Shown: positions 6,719 to 14,447, numbered from the stretch's first letter. The stretch: 56,901 nt of DNA from Chloroflexota bacterium (GCA_020848055.1 JADLBB010000185.1:1-56901), one strand, 5' to 3'. Program-made: numbers and translations. The notes: generated by a model from the letters alone, not told the origin.

Positions 6719-7210
6719 ATGGAAGCAGATCAGTTCTACGCCGCCTCGCTCGAGGTGGCCCGTGAGCAGACCGCCGAGCTGCGCCGGATCCGGGTGGCGA
6801 TCGAGCAACTGAGCGCCGCGGCGGACGAGACGTGGGCGCAGGGCAACCGAACGGCGCCGGCTCAGCTCGCCCTCGCAGCAGCCGAGGCCACCAACGGCTC
6901 GAAGCCGTCGAGCAACGGCCACAAGCCGGCAGCGACGCCGCAGCCGCGCACGGACCCCTTCGGCCACGAGCTGCCCCGCGGCGTCTCGTGGGACGCGAGC
7001 GGCGAGGTCTGGCAGGTGGACGTCACGCTGCCTGGACGACCGCGCCGCCGCGTGCGCGTGCCAGCCGGTCGATTCGTCGGCCATCCCGCCCTCGGCCTTG
7101 CCGAAGCGTGCCGCGTGCGCGCTGTGCTGCAGGGCATCGACACGAAGGTCCACCTGGCCGCCATGCATCCGGACACCGCGAGGGACGTCGCATCGGCGAC
7201 AGCTCCCTAA
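6719..7210 (+). CDS. Hypothetical protein with possible AP2-like DNA-binding domain
   Basis: The second ATG (6719) is chosen because GGAGG ends 9 bases upstream; the first ATG at 6713 is too close to it. The 163-residue product begins with a helical segment, has a Ser/Asn/Pro-rich linker (residues 60-85) and ends in a domain reading GVSWDASGEVWQVDVTLPG, then PRRRVRVPAGRF and a helix. That three-strand-plus-helix pattern resembles AP2-type DNA-binding domains seen in phage integrases and homing nucleases, but no nuclease motif is present. The match is tentative. Confidence 0.55.
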   Translation: MEADQFYAASLEVAREQTAELRRIRVAIEQLSAAADETWAQGNRTAPAQLALAAAEATNGSKPSSNGHKPAATPQPRTDPFGHELPRGVSWDASGEVWQVDVTLPGRPRRRVRVPAGRFVGHPALGLAEACRVRAVLQGIDTKVHLAAMHPDTARDVASATAP

Positions 7211-7217
7211 ACAAATC

Positions 7218-7265
7218 AGGCGCCCGGGTCGGCCGATGCTTGGCGGCTGACCGGCCCGGGCGCCT
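7218..7265 (+). promoter_or_regulatory. Strong GC-rich hairpin
   Basis: AGGCGCCCGGG (7218-7228) pairs perfectly with CCCGGGCGCCT (7255-7265), and an inner GGTCGGCC/GGCTGACC stem extends it. It lies in the gap before the next gene, whose GGAGGAGGT site follows 17 bases later. No T-run follows, so a processing, stability or attenuation role is more likely than simple termination. Confidence 0.5.
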
Positions 7266-7295
7266 CCTGCAGAACTCCTTTGGAGGAGGTCCTAC

Positions 7296-7556
7296 GTGGA
7301 CAAGCCTACCACGCCCCCGGGCGCACCCCCAGCGGTGCCCCGTCGGAGCATCGACCGCATCCTGGTCGACGCGTACGCGGACCACCCTGGTCGCGTGATC
7401 GAGCTCGCGCTCGAGCCACACCTGGGCCACACGCCCACGGTGCGCATGTTCGGCGGCACGCTCGCGGATCCCGACGTGCGGCTCGTCGTGAACGAGTGGG
7501 CGGCGATGATCGCGAACTGCGTGCCGAAGGGGCCACGGCGCGAGGTGCGATCGTGA
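7296..7556 (+). CDS. Hypothetical protein preceding the replication initiator
   Basis: The 86-residue product starts at GTG with a very strong GGAGGAGGT site and overlaps the initiator gene by GTGA. The N-terminus is Pro-rich; the rest (SIDRILVDAYADHPGRVIELALEPHLG and WAAMIANCVP) looks helical. Coupling to the initiator suggests a replication-linked role, for example a loader partner, but no family is recognised. Confidence 0.55.
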   Translation: MDKPTTPPGAPPAVPRRSIDRILVDAYADHPGRVIELALEPHLGHTPTVRMFGGTLADPDVRLVVNEWAAMIANCVPKGPRREVRS

Positions 7557-8701
7557 GCCTGCGCGCGTTGACGGCGGTGTGGGAGACGAGCACGTTCGAT
7601 GGTGGCACCCTCCTCGTCCTCCTCGCCCTGGCCGACTACGCCGACGAGCACGGCTGGTCCTATCCGTCGATCGCCACCCTGTCTCGGAAGGCTCGCCTCA
7701 GCGAGCGTGCGACGCAGTACTGCCTGCGCGACCTGGCCGCTCGCGGTGAGGTAGTCGTGGAGGAGCGGACTGGCCCGAAGGGCTGCAACCGCTACCGAGT
7801 GACCTGTCTCGACGGGGGTGCAAATTCTGCACCCCGCAGGAATTGCACCGGTGCAATCGACGACACAGGGGGTGCAAACGGCAGCGCCGGGGGGTGCAGT
7901 TCGGCGCACGAGGGGGTGCAGCCCACTGCACCCAAACCTCCAAGGAACCACCAACAAGAACCTCCAAAGGAGCCGCCAGCAGCCGCATGCAACGCGCCCG
8001 AGCACGAGCGGCCGGCGGCGGCGCTGTCGCAACCCGGGCTCGCCGATGCACAGTCGTCCGCCGCGGGCGAGACCAACGTCGTCGACGCCATGCTCGACGC
8101 CTTCCTCGCGGCGATGCAGACCGACCTCGCGGCGCTGCGCGAGAAGGTCGCCCTCGATGTCGTGCGGCATGCCGGCCGCGCCGTCGAGCTGGGCCACCAC
8201 GCCGACGACGTCGACCCGGCCGTCCGAGCGTGGCGCCGCAACCTGGAGAGCGGCGCTCGGCGGCATGCGGTGCGACCGCCGCGATCTGGCCAGGTCCTCG
8301 ACGCGCTCGTGAAGTGGGCAGCAACTGCACCGCCCGTTCCGCTGCTGCACCCGACCGACATCATCGCGCCGGCCATCGACCTCGGCCTGCTCTGGAAGCA
8401 GCCCGACCCGACGCCGCCCACGGCCGCCGAGCAGCTTTGGTCCAGGGTCTTGGCGGACCTCCGGATCCAGATGACGACCGCGACCTACAACGCGTGGCTC
8501 CGGGACACGCGCGCGCTATCGCTCGACGGCGACCTGGTCGTCGAGGTCCCGACTCCCGCGCATCGCGACTGGCTCACAAACCGCCTCGGCGTAGCGCTGC
8601 GCTCCACGGTCGAACGCGTAGCCGGCGCTGAGGTCGCTGGGATGCGATTGGTGGTGGCTGGCGCGGTCGAGGCCGCTCTCGAAGCACCGGTGCCCGCATG
8701 A
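7553..8701 (+). CDS. Replication initiator (HTH domain plus DnaA N-terminal-like domain)
   Basis: The 382-residue product begins with a winged-helix domain (residues 1-85; YPSIATLSRKARLSERATQYCLRDLAARGEVVVEER) of the kind found in phage replication proteins that bind origin repeats. A variable Gly/Pro-rich stretch follows (residues 88-145). The C-terminal part (about 300-365; LWSRVLADLRIQMTTATYNAWLRDT, LVVEVPTPAHRDWLTNRLG) matches the DnaA N-terminal domain fold, which recruits the replicative helicase. This is the logic of lambda O: origin binding plus helicase recruitment. The coding region itself contains an iteron array at 7814-7933, between the two domains, as in lambda. GTG start overlaps the previous stop. 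Confidence 0.78.
   Translation: MSLRALTAVWETSTFDGGTLLVLLALADYADEHGWSYPSIATLSRKARLSERATQYCLRDLAARGEVVVEERTGPKGCNRYRVTCLDGGANSAPRRNCTGAIDDTGGANGSAGGCSSAHEGVQPTAPKPPRNHQQEPPKEPPAAACNAPEHERPAAALSQPGLADAQSSAAGETNVVDAMLDAFLAAMQTDLAALREKVALDVVRHAGRAVELGHHADDVDPAVRAWRRNLESGARRHAVRPPRSGQVLDALVKWAATAPPVPLLHPTDIIAPAIDLGLLWKQPDPTPPTAAEQLWSRVLADLRIQMTTATYNAWLRDTRALSLDGDLVVEVPTPAHRDWLTNRLGVALRSTVERVAGAEVAGMRLVVAGAVEAALEAPVPA
7814..7933. other. Iteron array, candidate replication origin
   Basis: GGGGGTGCA occurs at 7814, 7868, 7890 and 7912; the last three are exactly 22 bp apart. Inverted copies are TGCACCCC (7828), the palindrome TTGCACCGGTGCAA (7843-7856) and TGCACCC (7927). The array lies inside the initiator gene between its DNA-binding and helicase-recruiting domains. 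An A/C-rich, T-poor stretch (about 7930-7985) follows and could be the unwinding region. Direct repeats at two helical turns and location in the initiator gene are the hallmarks of a lambda-type phage origin. Confidence 0.65.
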
Positions 8702-8844
8702 GCGCGCTCGCTGCAGTCCTCTGCCTTCTCGTGACCGCAGCGGCGCTTATGCGCGTCCGGCGACCGCGCCGCGGCGCCTATCGCTTCATCGTCGCGCTCC
8801 GTCCGCTTGTGCCGCTCCCCACCGCCCAGGACAACCGCCCATGA
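8698..8844 (+). CDS. Small membrane protein
   Basis: This 48-residue frame starts at an ATG overlapping the initiator stop and ends in an ATGA overlap with the next gene, so it is packed like a real operon member. The first 18 residues (MSALAAVLCLLVTAAALM) form one hydrophobic segment, followed by an Arg-rich stretch (RVRRPRRGAYR). That gives a single-pass protein with a basic inner face. Its neighbours are also membrane proteins. Function is unknown. Confidence 0.5.
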   Translation: MSALAAVLCLLVTAAALMRVRRPRRGAYRFIVALRPLVPLPTAQDNRP

Positions 8845-9509
8845 GCCGTCGCCTGCCCGTGCTCATCTGCCTCCTGCTCGTGCTCGCCGCGAGCATGACC
8901 CACGTCGCCGCCGGCTTCGGCTCGCTGGAGCAGGGCACGCGCGGCGCCGCCGTCGGCTGGCTCGCCGCCTCCGGGATCGACGCCGGGATCGCCGTGCTCA
9001 TGTGGCGGCTGATGGCCGGCAACGCCGCCGGTCGGCGCTGGGCGGTCGCGGGCATTGTGCTCATGAGCGCCGTGAGCGCCTATGCCAACCTCGATCACGC
9101 GCTCGGCGTGGCCGCGGCCGAGCAGCTGGCGAGCACTGTGCTCACCGCTTGGCACGGCTCGCCGTGGTGGCAGGTTGCCCGCGTGCTCGTGCTCAGCGTG
9201 ACGCTGCCCGCGCTCACCATCGTGCTCGCCGCCGTTGCCCACAGCGACGCCATGCCCACCGCGCCCACGCCAGTGCTCGCACCTGCTCGACGTGCCCGCG
9301 CTGCTCGCGGCGCCAACGCGAACGCCCAGCCGCTCACCGTCGTGCCCGACGAGCGGCTGTCGCTCGCCGTCGCCCACTACGTTGCCCACCCGCTCGCGAG
9401 CGACCTGGCCATCGCCGATGCCACCGACATCCCGCGGAGCACCGTGGGCAGGTGGCGTCGAGCCGGGCTGCTCGACGCGCCCACCAAGCAGGAGGCCTCC
9501 AATGCGTGA
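8841..9509 (+). CDS. Four-pass membrane protein with C-terminal HTH
   Basis: The 222-residue product has hydrophobic segments at about residues 5-25, 35-58, 65-85 and 110-133, then a linker. A C-terminal helix-turn-helix follows (LASDLAIADATDIPRSTVGRWRRAGLLDAP). Membrane segments followed by a small HTH recall the DUF2637/SpdB-like proteins of actinobacterial mobile elements, though the match is only architectural. A membrane-tethered DNA-binding protein could position phage DNA or regulate early genes. It sits between the initiator and a lytic transglycosylase. Confidence 0.55.
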   Translation: MSRRLPVLICLLLVLAASMTHVAAGFGSLEQGTRGAAVGWLAASGIDAGIAVLMWRLMAGNAAGRRWAVAGIVLMSAVSAYANLDHALGVAAAEQLASTVLTAWHGSPWWQVARVLVLSVTLPALTIVLAAVAHSDAMPTAPTPVLAPARRARAARGANANAQPLTVVPDERLSLAVAHYVAHPLASDLAIADATDIPRSTVGRWRRAGLLDAPTKQEASNA

Positions 9510-10473
9510 CGCTCGCAGCTACCTCGACGCCGCCACCGGTGATGATCAGCCGGGCGTCACCGTCGCCCTCACGGAACTTGGCGAGGCAGTCGCGGCGCTC
9601 GGCCGCCTGCTTGGCCGCGCGCTCCGCCATGCCGGATTGGTGCTCATCGCCCTCGCGTGGATCCACCGCCGCGACCTGACGATGGTCGCCCTCGGTGCGC
9701 TCGCTGCCAGCCTGCTCACGTGGGCGACCGCACCGGCGTGGTACGGGCAGGCCGGCCCGGTGGGATCCGCACCGCGTGGCGTGGTGTTCGCCGAAGCGGC
9801 GCCACCAAGCGAGGCGACGCCGACCCGCGAGCACGTGGTCGACGTCGAAACCACGACCACCGTGCCCGCGGCGACCGAGCCACCGGAACCGCCGGTCGAG
9901 GCCATCGTCTGGCCCGCGTGGATGCCGGACACCGTGATGCGCTGGGCCAGCCTTGCCGAGGCCTCCGGACGACAGCACGGCGTCGACCCCGTCCTCGTCG
10001 CGATCGTCGTGCTGGTGGAGTCGGGTGGCAGCCCGACGGCGCGCAGCCACGTCGGCGCCACCGGTCTCATGCAGGTCATGCCGGCCACGGCCGGCGACAT
10101 CGCGAGCCAACGCGGGATGGGGCCGATCGATCCAGCGACGCTGAGCGACCCGACCGTCTGCGTCGACTTCGGCGCGTGGTACCTGTCGAAGCAGCTGCAG
10201 GCCTTCGGCGCGCTGGACGACCCGGACTGGCAGACGAGCGTCGAGCGCGCGGCCGCGGCGTACAACGGCGGGCCCGGCACGGCGGGCAAGTGGCTGCGCG
10301 GCAGTGCACTGCCCAACGAAACCGCGGCCTATGTTCGGTGGGTCGGCGGCATGTGGCGGGAGCGGCGCGATCCGACGTCGCCGACGCTCGATGCTTGGCG
10401 CGCCGCGGGTGGGCAGGTCCTCCTCGATCGAGCGGACGCGGCGCGCGTCGTGCCGCAGGGCGAGGCGTGGTGA
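9502..10473 (+). CDS. Membrane-anchored SLT-type lytic transglycosylase
   Basis: The 323-residue product has one membrane segment (about 44-78) and a Thr/Glu/Pro-rich stalk to residue 135. A lytic transglycosylase domain follows. The catalytic Glu173 is in the ESGG motif, followed by GATGLMQVMPAT and later AAYNGGPG, the three signature blocks of the SLT family. It would cleave peptidoglycan outside the membrane. Its place in the early operon rather than next to the lysis genes suggests a role in cell-wall remodelling or in the lysogen, not final lysis. GGAGG lies 6 bases before the ATG. Confidence 0.82.
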   Translation: MRDARSYLDAATGDDQPGVTVALTELGEAVAALGRLLGRALRHAGLVLIALAWIHRRDLTMVALGALAASLLTWATAPAWYGQAGPVGSAPRGVVFAEAAPPSEATPTREHVVDVETTTTVPAATEPPEPPVEAIVWPAWMPDTVMRWASLAEASGRQHGVDPVLVAIVVLVESGGSPTARSHVGATGLMQVMPATAGDIASQRGMGPIDPATLSDPTVCVDFGAWYLSKQLQAFGALDDPDWQTSVERAAAAYNGGPGTAGKWLRGSALPNETAAYVRWVGGMWRERRDPTSPTLDAWRAAGGQVLLDRADAARVVPQGEAW

Positions 10474-10754
10474 TGACGCCGTTCGCGCTCGCCGCCGCTG
10501 CGCTGGCCACCTACCGCCTCGCCCGCCTCGTCGCCGTCGAGGACGGACCAGCCCTCGTCCTACATCGCTTCCGAACCTGGCACCGCTGGCCGGCCTGGAT
10601 GCTGGATCTGCTCTCGTGCCCGCTGTGCCTGTCGGTGTGGATCGCGCCTGCCGTCGTCCTTCTGACCATCACCCGACCCGGCCTCTTCGTCGTGTGCGCG
10701 CTGGCCGCATCCGGCGGCGCCACCGCCCTCTACCTCCAGGAGCGTGGATCGTGA
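10473..10754 (+). CDS. DUF1360 family membrane protein
   Basis: The 93-residue product begins TYRLARLVAVEDGP after a short N-terminus, then has LLSCPLCLSVWIAP with a CPxC motif, followed by two hydrophobic segments. This is the layout of the DUF1360 family, common in phages and Gram-positive bacteria. The CPLC motif may bind metal or be redox-active. The ATG overlaps the previous stop by one base (TGATG); a GTG one codon earlier is possible. It is probably a small membrane partner of the transglycosylase. Confidence 0.72.
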   Translation: MTPFALAAAALATYRLARLVAVEDGPALVLHRFRTWHRWPAWMLDLLSCPLCLSVWIAPAVVLLTITRPGLFVVCALAASGGATALYLQERGS

Positions 10755-11131
10755 TCATCGTCCAAGCCATGCTGCGCGAGATGGACGGCACCGTCGCCTA
10801 TCGCATCGAGCGCTTCCTCAGCGAGACACCCATCACCCCGGCCGAGCTCCAGGTGAGCGATGCCGTTCGGCAGGCGGCCGCGGCATGCGTCGCGGAGCTG
10901 TGCGGGCCGCCGGGCACCTCCGACGCTGCAACCTCGCCGGACGCGGCGCCCGCCGCGAGCACCGCGGCGCCGACGTCGTCGCCGACATCGGACGCCGCCG
11001 CCCAGCTCTCGTCGATCGCGCACCTCGTCGACCGCTACGACCCGAGCGACGTGCGCCGCGGCGAACCGCTCGCGGCGCGCCTCGAGCGCGTCCTCGCCTT
11101 TCACCTCGCCGACGACGGCGACACCGAGTAG
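10751..11131 (+). CDS. Hypothetical protein with Ala/Ser/Thr linker
   Basis: The 126-residue product starts at GTG overlapping the DUF1360 stop. Its N-terminus is a beta-strand plus helix (IIVQAMLREMDGTVAYRIERFLS). The middle is an Ala/Thr/Ser/Pro-rich linker (residues 60-85), and the C-terminus is helical and acidic. No domain is recognised. The linker suggests two separately folded small domains. Confidence 0.55.
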   Translation: MIIVQAMLREMDGTVAYRIERFLSETPITPAELQVSDAVRQAAAACVAELCGPPGTSDAATSPDAAPAASTAAPTSSPTSDAAAQLSSIAHLVDRYDPSDVRRGEPLAARLERVLAFHLADDGDTE

Positions 11132-11140
11132 GAGCACCGC

Positions 11141-11773
11141 GTGAACGAGCCACAGCCAGCCCCACGCCTTGACCTCGAAGCCCTCGCCCGTGAGATGCGC
11201 GCCGCGTTCGATGGCCAGGCCATCGACATCGTCGACGCCCTGGGCGATCTGCGCGACGCCTGCGGGCAGACCCGCTCGATGGAGATCGTCTGCATCATCT
11301 GGGAGGCAGCGCAGCGCTCCTTCCTCGACGCCGTCGCCGACGCGATGGAGGACAGCGAACCGGATCCGGACGAGGTCTTCGCGTTCGCCGCGCAGCTTCG
11401 GCCGAAGATGCCGATCTCCCGCGACAAGGAAGGGATGATGTCGCTGGAGATCGGGTTCGTCGTCGGCTCCAGCCGCGACCGCGCCGCCGAGCGCTTCGCC
11501 GAACCGCTGCGCCTGGGCCTGTCTGGCCCGCTGTACTGCCGCGTCGTCGTCCAGCCGATCATCAATCAGCCACGCCTCCCGGTGGCGCCGCCCGCCGAGG
11601 CTGCCCCGCCGGACGCGGCGACCGACGTCGACGACCAGCTCACGCTCGACGACGCCGCGAGCGAGTCCGGGATCAGCCTCGTGGAGATCTCGGCTCCCGG
11701 CCACGATCCCGTGCGGATGACGGGACGACAGTTCGATCGCGTGGTCGAGACGATCACGGGAGGAGCGGCGTGA
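11141..11773 (+). CDS. Hypothetical protein
   Basis: The 210-residue product starts at GTG with GGAG 7 bases upstream and overlaps the ParB-methyltransferase gene (GTGA). It is acidic and mainly helical to about residue 95, then has a strand-rich part (MMSLEIGFVVGSSRD, PLYCRVVVQP). A Pro/Ala/Asp-rich linker follows at residues 148-170, and the C-terminal segment ends MTGRQFDRVVETI. No family is recognised. Coupling to a DNA methyltransferase suggests a DNA-related role, but this is context only. Confidence 0.57.
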   Translation: MNEPQPAPRLDLEALAREMRAAFDGQAIDIVDALGDLRDACGQTRSMEIVCIIWEAAQRSFLDAVADAMEDSEPDPDEVFAFAAQLRPKMPISRDKEGMMSLEIGFVVGSSRDRAAERFAEPLRLGLSGPLYCRVVVQPIINQPRLPVAPPAEAAPPDAATDVDDQLTLDDAASESGISLVEISAPGHDPVRMTGRQFDRVVETITGGAA

Positions 11774-13083
11774 ACGACCAGCCCGTCCACCTCCGCCGGC
11801 TCGACGACCTCAAGATCTGGAGCCAGAACTACAACCGCGGCGACGTGCCCGCCATACGCGCGTCGATCTCCGAATTCGGCATGAACGGCGCCCTGCGCGT
11901 GTGGGAGGACGGCATCGTCATTGCCGGCAACCACGCGCTCCTTGGCCTGCGCGCAATGCGTGACGCCGGCGAATTGCCGCCGACCCACGTCGTCCTCGAC
12001 GCCGACGGCGCCTGGCTGGTCCCGTGCATCGACGTCACCCACCTCGACCGCCGGCGCGCCGAAGCATTCGCCATCGCCGACAATCGCACCGCGGCGCTGG
12101 CGACGCAGGACGACGTCGCGCTCGCGGCGCTGCTGCGCGTCATCGCCGAGGAGGCGCCGGACGCGTTCGAGGCCACCGGCTATGACGACGGCGATCTGAA
12201 CCGCCTGCTGTCCATCCTGCACGCCGGCGAGGAATCCGACGTCGACGCCGAGCCGCGCTTCGACAAAGCCGACGAGCTGCAGGAGAAGTGGAAGGTCGAG
12301 CCCGGTCAGCTGTGGCTGCTCGGCGACCACCGGCTGCTGTGCGGCGACAGCACGAAGCCAGAGGACGTGGCGCGCGTGATGGACGGCCAGCGTGCCCGCC
12401 TGTTCGCCACCGACCCGCCGTACCTCGTGGACTACGACGGCACGAACCATCCGACAAGATGGAACGCTCCCGCCAAGGAGCGCGCCGTCAAGAATAAGGA
12501 GTGGGGCGACGACTACAAGGACTGGGATCGCAGCGACCAGGGCGACGGCCTGTACCGCGGCTTCTACGCCGCCGCCGTCGAGCACGCGATCCTCCCCGAC
12601 GCCGCGTGGTACTGCTGGCACGCTTCGCGGCGCCAGGCCATGCTCGAGGCCATCTGGACGGAGTTCGGCGCGTTCGCGCACCAGCAGATCATCTGGGCGA
12701 AGGATCGCGGCGTCCTCGGTCGCACGTGGTACCGCTTCGCCCACGAGCCGTGCTTCTTCGGCTGGGTGAAGGGCAACAAGCCGCCGCGCGTCGCCGAGGA
12801 TTACCCGACGACCGTCTGGAACTTCCCCACGTCGCGCGTGGGCGAGGACACGGGGCACCCGACGTCCAAGCCCGTCCAGCTCTTCGAGATCCCGATGCTG
12901 CAGCACGCGGCGCCCGGAGAGGTCTGCTACGAGCCGTTCAGCGGATCCGGCAGCCAGATCATCGCGGGCGAGCGCACGGGGAGGCGCGTGTACGCCATCG
13001 AGATCGCGCCGCCGTTCGTCTCCGTCGCCCTCGAGCGCTACCTCGAGGCCACGGGGGTCACGCCCACCCTGGCGGCTGCGTGA
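11770..13083 (+). CDS. ParB-domain fused DNA methyltransferase (N6-adenine/N4-cytosine type)
   Basis: The 437-residue product has an N-terminal ParB/sulfiredoxin-like domain (residues 1-125; VIAGNHALLGLRAMRD, FAIADNRTAALA). A DNA methyltransferase domain follows with DPPY at residues 215-218 and an FSGSGS AdoMet-binding motif near 390. Motif IV before motif I is the beta-class order. The ParB module is common in this phage family. No restriction enzyme is adjacent, so it is probably an orphan methylase that protects phage DNA or marks it for replication or packaging. It is the last gene of the early operon and is followed by a terminator. Confidence 0.82.
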   Translation: MNDQPVHLRRLDDLKIWSQNYNRGDVPAIRASISEFGMNGALRVWEDGIVIAGNHALLGLRAMRDAGELPPTHVVLDADGAWLVPCIDVTHLDRRRAEAFAIADNRTAALATQDDVALAALLRVIAEEAPDAFEATGYDDGDLNRLLSILHAGEESDVDAEPRFDKADELQEKWKVEPGQLWLLGDHRLLCGDSTKPEDVARVMDGQRARLFATDPPYLVDYDGTNHPTRWNAPAKERAVKNKEWGDDYKDWDRSDQGDGLYRGFYAAAVEHAILPDAAWYCWHASRRQAMLEAIWTEFGAFAHQQIIWAKDRGVLGRTWYRFAHEPCFFGWVKGNKPPRVAEDYPTTVWNFPTSRVGEDTGHPTSKPVQLFEIPMLQHAAPGEVCYEPFSGSGSQIIAGERTGRRVYAIEIAPPFVSVALERYLEATGVTPTLAAA

Positions 13084-13110
13084 CCTCCTCGATCCACCAG
13101 GGGACGACGT

Positions 13111-13139
13111 GGGGGCGGGCTGTCGTCGAGCCCGCCCCC
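13111..13139. terminator. Bidirectional terminator between convergent genes
   Basis: GGGGGCGGGCT (13111-13121) pairs perfectly with AGCCCGCCCCC (13129-13139) around a 7-base loop. It lies between the stop of the ParB-methylase and the end of the convergent small gene. No T-run is present, so strength is uncertain, but the placement is typical. Confidence 0.6.
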
Positions 13140-13145
13140 CGCCTC

Positions 13146-13394
13146 CTATGCCGCTCGGCGCTTGCCCTTGGGCGCCCAGATCTCGGCTGCCCGCTCGAAC
13201 CCCACCCATTGGCCGCTCTCGCCAACACCTCGGTGCGATACAAATCGGCGGGCCACCTCGTTCAGGTCGATCTCGCCCGTCGCGGCTTGAATCAGCAGGG
13301 CTGTCGACATCAGCTGCATGCATCCCAGCGATTCGAGATCCGCGACATCGACATCGGCTTCGTAGCGGTCCAGCATTTCCTGCGTCTTGCTCAT
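13146..13394 (-). CDS. Small accessory protein with cassette promoter
   Basis: The 82-residue product starts at the ATG at 13394, with AGGAG 7 bases upstream. It is acidic and helical at the start (KTQEMLDRYEADVDVADLESLG) and basic at the end (IWAPKGKRRAA). A middle segment FVSHRGVGESGQWVGFERAAE may be a small alpha/beta fold. It is the only minus-strand member of the cassette cluster; its promoter (13441-13468) carries the same motif as those of the three plus-strand genes that follow. Function is unknown; it is probably expressed in the lysogen. Confidence 0.6.
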   Translation of the reverse strand: MSKTQEMLDRYEADVDVADLESLGCMQLMSTALLIQAATGEIDLNEVARRFVSHRGVGESGQWVGFERAAEIWAPKGKRRAA

Positions 13395-13440
13395 GTTCGT
13401 GCTCCTTGGTGGTGCGCGTCGCGCGCGTTCGTTGTGAACC

Positions 13441-13468
13441 ATATTACTCGGTGTGCGGGCGATATCAA
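13441..13468 (-). promoter_or_regulatory. Cassette promoter, divergent copy
   Basis: Read on the minus strand: TTGATA (13468-13463), a 16-base spacer and TAATAT (13446-13441). The spacer contains the TATCG and CCGAG blocks shared with the three plus-strand copies at 13552, 14089 and 14565. Confidence 0.65.
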
Positions 13469-13525
13469 GGGGTGTGCGCGACAAGTTACCCACTTCGTGA
13501 TAGTAATGTTGACGCGCTGTCGGCG

Positions 13526-13542
13526 TTATCAATCACTTAACA
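13526..13542 (+). promoter_or_regulatory. Upstream repeat of cassette promoter
   Basis: TTATCAATCACTTAACA lies 9 bases before the promoter at 13552. A near copy, TTATCAATCTCTTATCA (15 of 17 identical), lies at 14072-14088 directly before the next promoter. The repeat may be an activator or repressor site. Confidence 0.45.
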
Positions 13543-13551
13543 TTTACCCAC

Positions 13552-13579
13552 TTGCTATCGTGCCCACACCGAGCAATAT
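13552..13579 (+). promoter_or_regulatory. Cassette promoter 1
   Basis: TTGCTA, a 16-base spacer and CAATAT. The flanks TATCGT after the -35 and ACCGAG before the -10 are identical in the copies at 14089 and 14565, so conservation goes well beyond the sigma contacts and implies an operator within the spacer. Confidence 0.7.
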
Positions 13580-13626
13580 GAACATCACAACGACCGACGT
13601 TGAATTGCACCCAAGGAGCACGAACG

Positions 13627-13998
13627 ATGACCACGACGCTAATGACAGAGACGCGCGAGATGCAGCTGGACTTCAGGATTCACGACGAGCGGGGCGACAC
13701 GGTTGCCAGCGCCGCAACGCAACTTCGCCTGCCGCGGCTGCTGGTGGACCACTTGCACCCGGAACGCTGGACGGCGGTGCTACGCGCTGCAATCGAAGCC
13801 GGCGCGAGCAACGCCGACTTCAACGACTCCCTTCAGATCAGCCTGGTCTTCACGCTGAGGGTCCCTGGTGGCCACGAGATCGGAGAGGGACACACCCTGA
13901 TCGAGCTGCCCTGGCTGCTCGCGACCTACATCCGGACCGACGCCTGGGGCGAACTTCTCACGAAGGTGATCGAGGACCAGCTGCTCCTGCCAGGGTAG
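13627..13998 (+). CDS. Small accessory protein of cassette 1
   Basis: The 123-residue product has AAGGAG about 9 bases before the ATG and its own promoter and terminator-like hairpin. It appears strand-rich (MQLDFRIHDERGDTVASAATQLRL, LQISLVFTLRVPG) with two short helices, and is acidic overall. No family is recognised. Being a single gene with its own promoter and 3' hairpin is the usual structure of a phage moron, a gene expressed by the prophage. Confidence 0.6.
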   Translation: MTTTLMTETREMQLDFRIHDERGDTVASAATQLRLPRLLVDHLHPERWTAVLRAAIEAGASNADFNDSLQISLVFTLRVPGGHEIGEGHTLIELPWLLATYIRTDAWGELLTKVIEDQLLLPG

Positions 13999-14014
13999 GA
14001 AGCGACGGCCCAGC

Positions 14015-14046
14015 GGCGGGCGAGGATGAAGTGATCCTCGCCCGCC
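14015..14046 (+). terminator. Hairpin after cassette 1
   Basis: A perfect 13-bp stem (14015-14027 with 14034-14046) around loop GAAGTG directly follows the gene. No T-run. It separates this cassette from the next promoter. Confidence 0.65.
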
Positions 14047-14088
14047 GATGGCCGCCAAGCCCTTATCAATCTCTTATCAATTCAGGCC

Positions 14089-14116
14089 TTGCTATCGTCC
14101 CAAAACCGAGCAATAT
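14089..14116 (+). promoter_or_regulatory. Cassette promoter 2
   Basis: TTGCTA, 16 bases, CAATAT, with the same TATCGT and ACCGAG spacer blocks as the copies at 13552 and 14565. The upstream repeat TTATCAATC-type element ends immediately before it. Confidence 0.7.
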
Positions 14117-14163
14117 GGACACCAACGAAAGCGCACCGCGCGCGACACGAATGGAGGACGAGA

Positions 14164-14433
14164 ATGCAGACCTTGACCAGCGAGCGATGGCAGGAAGTGT
14201 TCGAGGGGGTGCAGATGGAGATGATCCTGATCGAGGAGAGCCTCGGCCGACTCCGGAAGCTGGTGGACGGAACCGGATACGAGAAGGAAGCCGATGCGAT
14301 CCTCTGGCATCTGGATGCCCTGACCACCACGGACCCGACGCGATTGGAGGCACAACCCGGATTGTGGTCAATCATCGAAGCGATCGGCGGACCGACAGCC
14401 GCATGGATGGCAGAGGCGAACGCGGACGAGTAG
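14164..14433 (+). CDS. Small accessory protein of cassette 2
   Basis: The 89-residue acidic, all-helical product has GGAGG 6 bases before the ATG. Its core LRKLVDGTGYEKEADAILWHLDAL aligns with IEDALHGTGLARYADAYQLAQLKIL of the next cassette protein, both starting with a Trp/Glu helix, so the two look like paralogues. No function is recognised. Own promoter and 3' hairpin make it a moron-type unit. Confidence 0.6.
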   Translation: MQTLTSERWQEVFEGVQMEMILIEESLGRLRKLVDGTGYEKEADAILWHLDALTTTDPTRLEAQPGLWSIIEAIGGPTAAWMAEANADE

Positions 14434-14447
14434 CAGCCACCGAACCA

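Noticed and set aside
7814..7933. GGGGGTGCA repeats as coding low complexity only
   Set aside because: Exact 22-bp spacing is not a multiple of three and the encoded residues differ among copies, so protein repeat pressure does not explain them.
11770..13083. ParB-methylase as part of a plasmid partition system
   Set aside because: The ParB-like part lacks a ParA partner and is fused to a methyltransferase, a common phage arrangement unrelated to partition.
11566..13323. A 585-codon minus-strand frame under the ParB-methylase
   Set aside because: The plus strand holds clear ParB and DPPY motifs; the minus frame has no recognisable domain or ribosome site.
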